From assembly GCA_045644325.1 (NCBI GenBank), contig JAZRGT010000026.1:1-5796 (forward strand): 5,796 nucleotides of DNA, given 5' to 3'. Position numbers and translations under genes: made by a program. The stretch comes from CAG-390 sp045644325. GTDB lineage: Bacteria > Bacillota > Clostridia > Oscillospirales > CAG-272. A model generated the notes under the pieces. The model did no database searches. It was not told where the DNA came from and saw nothing but the letters and a program-made list of their open reading frames with translations. Shown here one piece after another: positions 4,330 to 5,796 of this stretch (position 1 is its first letter; each line of letters starts with the position of its first letter).

Positions 4330-5205
4330 TCACCCCAACTCTCTCCTATAAAGCCTAAAGAAATCCTCTTCCGTCATTCCTCCGCAGTCGTCGGGCTTGT
4401 TCTTCTTTTCAAAGAGATCGGTGAAACCGCCGATCCTGCCCGCGTGGTCTGTGCCGCCGGTGACGTAGAGCCCGCGCTCGCGGCAGAGGGCGTCGTAGGC
4501 GACTCTTTCTTCGGGCAGTATCGAGGGATGGTAGACCTCAATGCCCTTGATTCCCATTTTGATGAGATCTTCTATGTATTCCTGCTTGCCGTGCGGGTGC
4601 GCGATGACGGGAACACCGCCCGCGGCGAGGATTATTTTGATGCATTCTTCAATGGCGGGAGTGAAGTAGCCGATCGCGGCTTCAAGCTCGGGCTCGCGCT
4701 CCTTTGGGGGAGTGAATGCGTCCTTGATGAACTGCGGATGCTCCGCGTGCTCGTAGATTCCCTTCTTTTCAAGTACCGTGAAGACCTGCGTGTAGTAGTA
4801 AAAATCGTTGCCGGGGAAGGCGTCAAGCACCTCTTGCCACGTTGCACCGGGACGGAGTGAGCCGTTTGCGAGCGATTCTTCAAAAAGAAGATGACAACGC
4901 TCTCTGTGGCGCGAGGAGCAACGCTCGATCAGCTCGCGCATCGCGGGATGCTCGGCGTCGAAATCGTAGCCGAGGAGGTGGAAGCCCGTGCCGAGCCCCT
5001 TGGTGATGAACTCGATTCCGAGCATAGAATATATCCCCGCCTTGCGGCAGGCAACGTCAAAGCGGTGCGCGCCCTTGACGGTGTCGTGGTCGGTCAGGAT
5101 CAGTGCCTTGTGCCCGATCTCCTTGGCAATATCAACGATAGCCTCGGGAGAAAGAAAACTGTCCGAAATGTCGGAATGAAGATGACAGTTTGCAAAAAAC
5201 GCCAT
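4330..5205 (-). CDS. PHP-domain metal-dependent phosphoesterase (291 aa)
   Basis: The start is the ATG at 5205, with GGAGG 6 nt upstream and a strong promoter only 31 nt away. The 26-codon longer frame would begin upstream of that promoter. Motifs of the PHP family appear in order: His8-Leu-His10 (CHLHSD), Thr-Asp39-His40-Asp (TDHD), Glu65 (GIEF), His76 (FHLLGYD), His203-Pro-His205 (IAHPHG), His226 (EVYHP) and Asp253-His254 (GGTDHAG). These are the ligands of a di- or trinuclear metal site, so the enzyme is probably active. The order and the 291-residue length fit the small stand-alone TrpH/YciV-like group (COG0613), whose studied members release phosphate from nucleotide bisphosphates or degrade short RNA; histidinol-phosphatase-like members are the alternative. 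The helical insert at about 85-195 is the variable substrate cap. It is cytoplasmic, without signal peptide. It is transcribed alone and ends over the inverted hairpin array. Confidence 0.92.
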   Translation of the reverse strand: MAFFANCHLHSDISDSFLSPEAIVDIAKEIGHKALILTDHDTVKGAHRFDVACRKAGIYSMLGIEFITKGLGTGFHLLGYDFDAEHPAMRELIERCSSRHRERCHLLFEESLANGSLRPGATWQEVLDAFPGNDFYYYTQVFTVLEKKGIYEHAEHPQFIKDAFTPPKEREPELEAAIGYFTPAIEECIKIILAAGGVPVIAHPHGKQEYIEDLIKMGIKGIEVYHPSILPEERVAYDALCRERGLYVTGGTDHAGRIGGFTDLFEKKNKPDDCGGMTEEDFFRLYRRELG

Positions 5206-5235
5206 TTTGTGCCTCCGAATGGTTTGATTTACCTT

Positions 5236-5264
5236 ATTATAGCATAAAACGGCGAGTTTTGCAA
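5236..5264 (-). promoter_or_regulatory. Sigma-A promoter of the PHP gene
   Basis: On the minus strand TTGCAA (5264-5259), 17 bp, and a perfect TATAAT (5241-5236) preceded by TGC, an extended -10. Transcription should start near 5229, leaving a leader of about 24 nt with the GGAGG. Confidence 0.88.
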
Positions 5265-5276
5265 TAAATTTGCATA

Positions 5277-5309
5277 AAAACAACAGATTATGCCGCGTGA
5301 TGTTGTTTT
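5277..5309. terminator. 9-bp hairpin with T-runs upstream of the PHP promoter (weak terminator candidate)
   Basis: AAAACAACA (5277-5285) and TGTTGTTTT (5301-5309) form a perfect 9-bp stem around a 15-nt loop. On the minus strand the stem ends in TTTTT, so it could stop minus-strand readthrough before the PHP promoter. The large loop and AT-rich stem make it weak. Confidence 0.35.
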
Positions 5310-5343
5310 ATCTCAATCACATACAGAAGCACAAATGATATTA

Positions 5344-5506
5344 TAATCTGTAGGGACCGACGTCCTCGGCGGTCCGTGGGCACAAAATTATATATTTGGT
5401 ATAATTCAAAATCTATAATTATATCTCCTTGGCTTAATGCACAGCAATAATTACATTGGGCTCGGACCTGCCGAGCCACGCAAGCGTCGTCGGTCCCTAC
5501 AGATTA
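5344..5506. mobile_element. MITE-like element, 163 bp, with 17-bp terminal inverted repeats flanked by TA
   Basis: TAATCTGTAGGGACCGACG (5344-5362) and its exact reverse complement (5488-5506) bound the element. If the outer TA on each side is the duplicated target, the repeats are 17 bp and the arrangement is that of Tc1/IS630-type MITEs. Each end carries a GC-rich subterminal hairpin: GGACCG...CGGTCC (5354-5375), and GGCTCGG-ACCTG-CCGAGCC (5459-5477) next to ACGC-AA-GCGT (5478-5487). The core (about 5385-5458) is AT-rich. No credible gene lies inside. The GTAGGGACCG-type ends resemble dispersed repeats I associate with Clostridia genomes; this is from memory. Confidence 0.68.
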
Positions 5507-5575
5507 AGTTTTATTGTGAGCACAGCGGTTTTATTTTAAGCTAACGGCATTGCTTGAAAAATTCACCTAAATAGA

Positions 5576-5603
5576 GACGATTGGAGCGAAAGTTCAAAAC
5601 GTC
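5576..5603 (+). other. GNRA-capped stem-loop in the AT-rich region before the GNAT gene
   Basis: GACG (5576-5579) pairs with CGTC (5600-5603), two T-A pairs follow, and the inner stem GAGC-GAAA-GTTC (5584-5595) carries a GAAA tetraloop. The inner G.T position pairs only on the plus strand. It lies upstream of the presumed GNAT promoter, so it would belong to another transcript or be fortuitous. I see nothing else definite in 5507-5605. Confidence 0.25.
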
Positions 5604-5606
5604 CCA

Positions 5607-5635
5607 TTTACTTTTGGTAGTTCTTATGTTATAAT
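5607..5635 (+). promoter_or_regulatory. Extended -10 promoter of the GNAT gene
   Basis: A perfect TATAAT at 5630-5635 is preceded by TGT, an extended -10. The best -35 candidate, TTTACT (5607-5612, 17-bp spacing), is poor, as is common for extended -10 promoters. Transcription would start near 5642, about 35 nt before the ATG. Confidence 0.7.
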
Positions 5636-5676
5636 ATAACTAATCGATAAACTTCAATTTGATGAGGCGGAAAACA

Positions 5677-5796
5677 ATGGTAATTGAAACAGAACGTTTA
5701 CTGTTAAGAGAAATGAACGATGATGATTTTCAGGCACTTTACAAGGTATTGGCAGATTCGGAAATAATGCAACATTATTCCTATGCATTTGATGAA
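5677..5796 (+). CDS. GNAT-family N-acetyltransferase, N-terminal 40 residues (cut by window end)
   Basis: The frame opens with ATG at 5677, nine bases after GAGG (5664-5667), and runs open to the window end. MVIETERLLLREMNDDDFQALYKVLADSEIM matches the start of RimJ/RimL-like acetyltransferases (Acetyltransf_3 type), where xTERLxLRxxxxxDxxxLxxxxxDxxIM forms the first strand and helix. Such enzymes move an acetyl group from acetyl-CoA to an amine on a protein, antibiotic or small molecule. The acetyl-CoA binding motif lies beyond the window, so the substrate class cannot be judged. Codons are AT-rich (GAA, TTA, AGA, AAA), unlike the GC-ending codons of the other three large genes, which suggests acquisition by transfer. 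A MITE-like element lies 170 bp upstream. Confidence 0.85.
   Translation, partial: MVIETERLLLREMNDDDFQALYKVLADSEIMQHYSYAFDE

Noticed and set aside
5206..5283. 26-codon N-terminal extension of the PHP protein
   Set aside because: It starts upstream of the TATAAT promoter and has no SD; the ATG at 5205 has GGAGG six bases away, and the PHP motif begins at residue 8.
5288..5479. 63-residue minus-strand frame within the MITE-like element
   Set aside because: It uses a GTG start without SD, overlaps the inverted repeat hairpins and has no recognisable sequence features; most likely non-coding.

Overview
The window looks like a chromosomal segment of an anaerobic gut-type member of the Clostridia (Oscillospirales/Ruminococcaceae-like, probably uncultured). 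The basis is Gram-positive style signals (GGAGG ribosome binding sites, TTGxxx-17-TATAAT promoters, a lipobox lipoprotein), moderately GC-rich coding sequence, and DUF4886-type and PHP-type proteins common in that group. The taxonomic placement is inference; no rRNA or marker gene is present.

Layout. Positions 36-63 hold a heptamer tandem repeat. It touches a perfect 18-bp palindrome (62-100) that follows a 51-residue cysteine-rich membrane peptide gene on the minus strand (103-258). That gene and a metal-dependent amidohydrolase (392-1537, +) are transcribed divergently from a compact region with a strong sigma-A promoter for the amidohydrolase and a possible sporulation-type (sigma-K-like) promoter for the peptide. 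A block of short palindromes (1543-1686) separates the amidohydrolase from a 677-residue lipoprotein (1753-3786, +). The lipoprotein has a zinc-ribbon-like segment, an SGNH-like DUF4886 domain and two copies of an unassigned C-terminal module.

The most striking non-coding region is 3787-4323. On the left is a regular array of eleven 15-nt hairpins separated by 6-7-nt GTGATAA-type linkers. In the centre is a perfect 19-bp bidirectional terminator. On the right is a shorter, more degraded array of the same family in inverted orientation. The two half-arrays share a GTAAAGGTRAATTT motif placed symmetrically, to within about 1 bp, around the terminator. The right arm contains an additional three-way-junction-like element. 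The lipoprotein (+) and a PHP-family phosphoesterase (4330-5205, -) converge on this region, so each mRNA would carry part of the array as its 3' UTR.

Upstream of the PHP gene, which has an excellent extended -10 promoter, lies a 163-bp MITE-like element (5344-5506) with near-perfect TA-flanked terminal inverted repeats. It is followed by an AT-rich stretch and the first 40 codons of a GNAT acetyltransferase (5677 to the window end). The codon use of that gene is much more AT-rich than the other genes, suggesting recent acquisition. No tRNA, rRNA, CRISPR or complete transposase is seen. The genes do not form an obvious common pathway; the clear theme is the density of short triloop palindromes in nearly every intergenic region.
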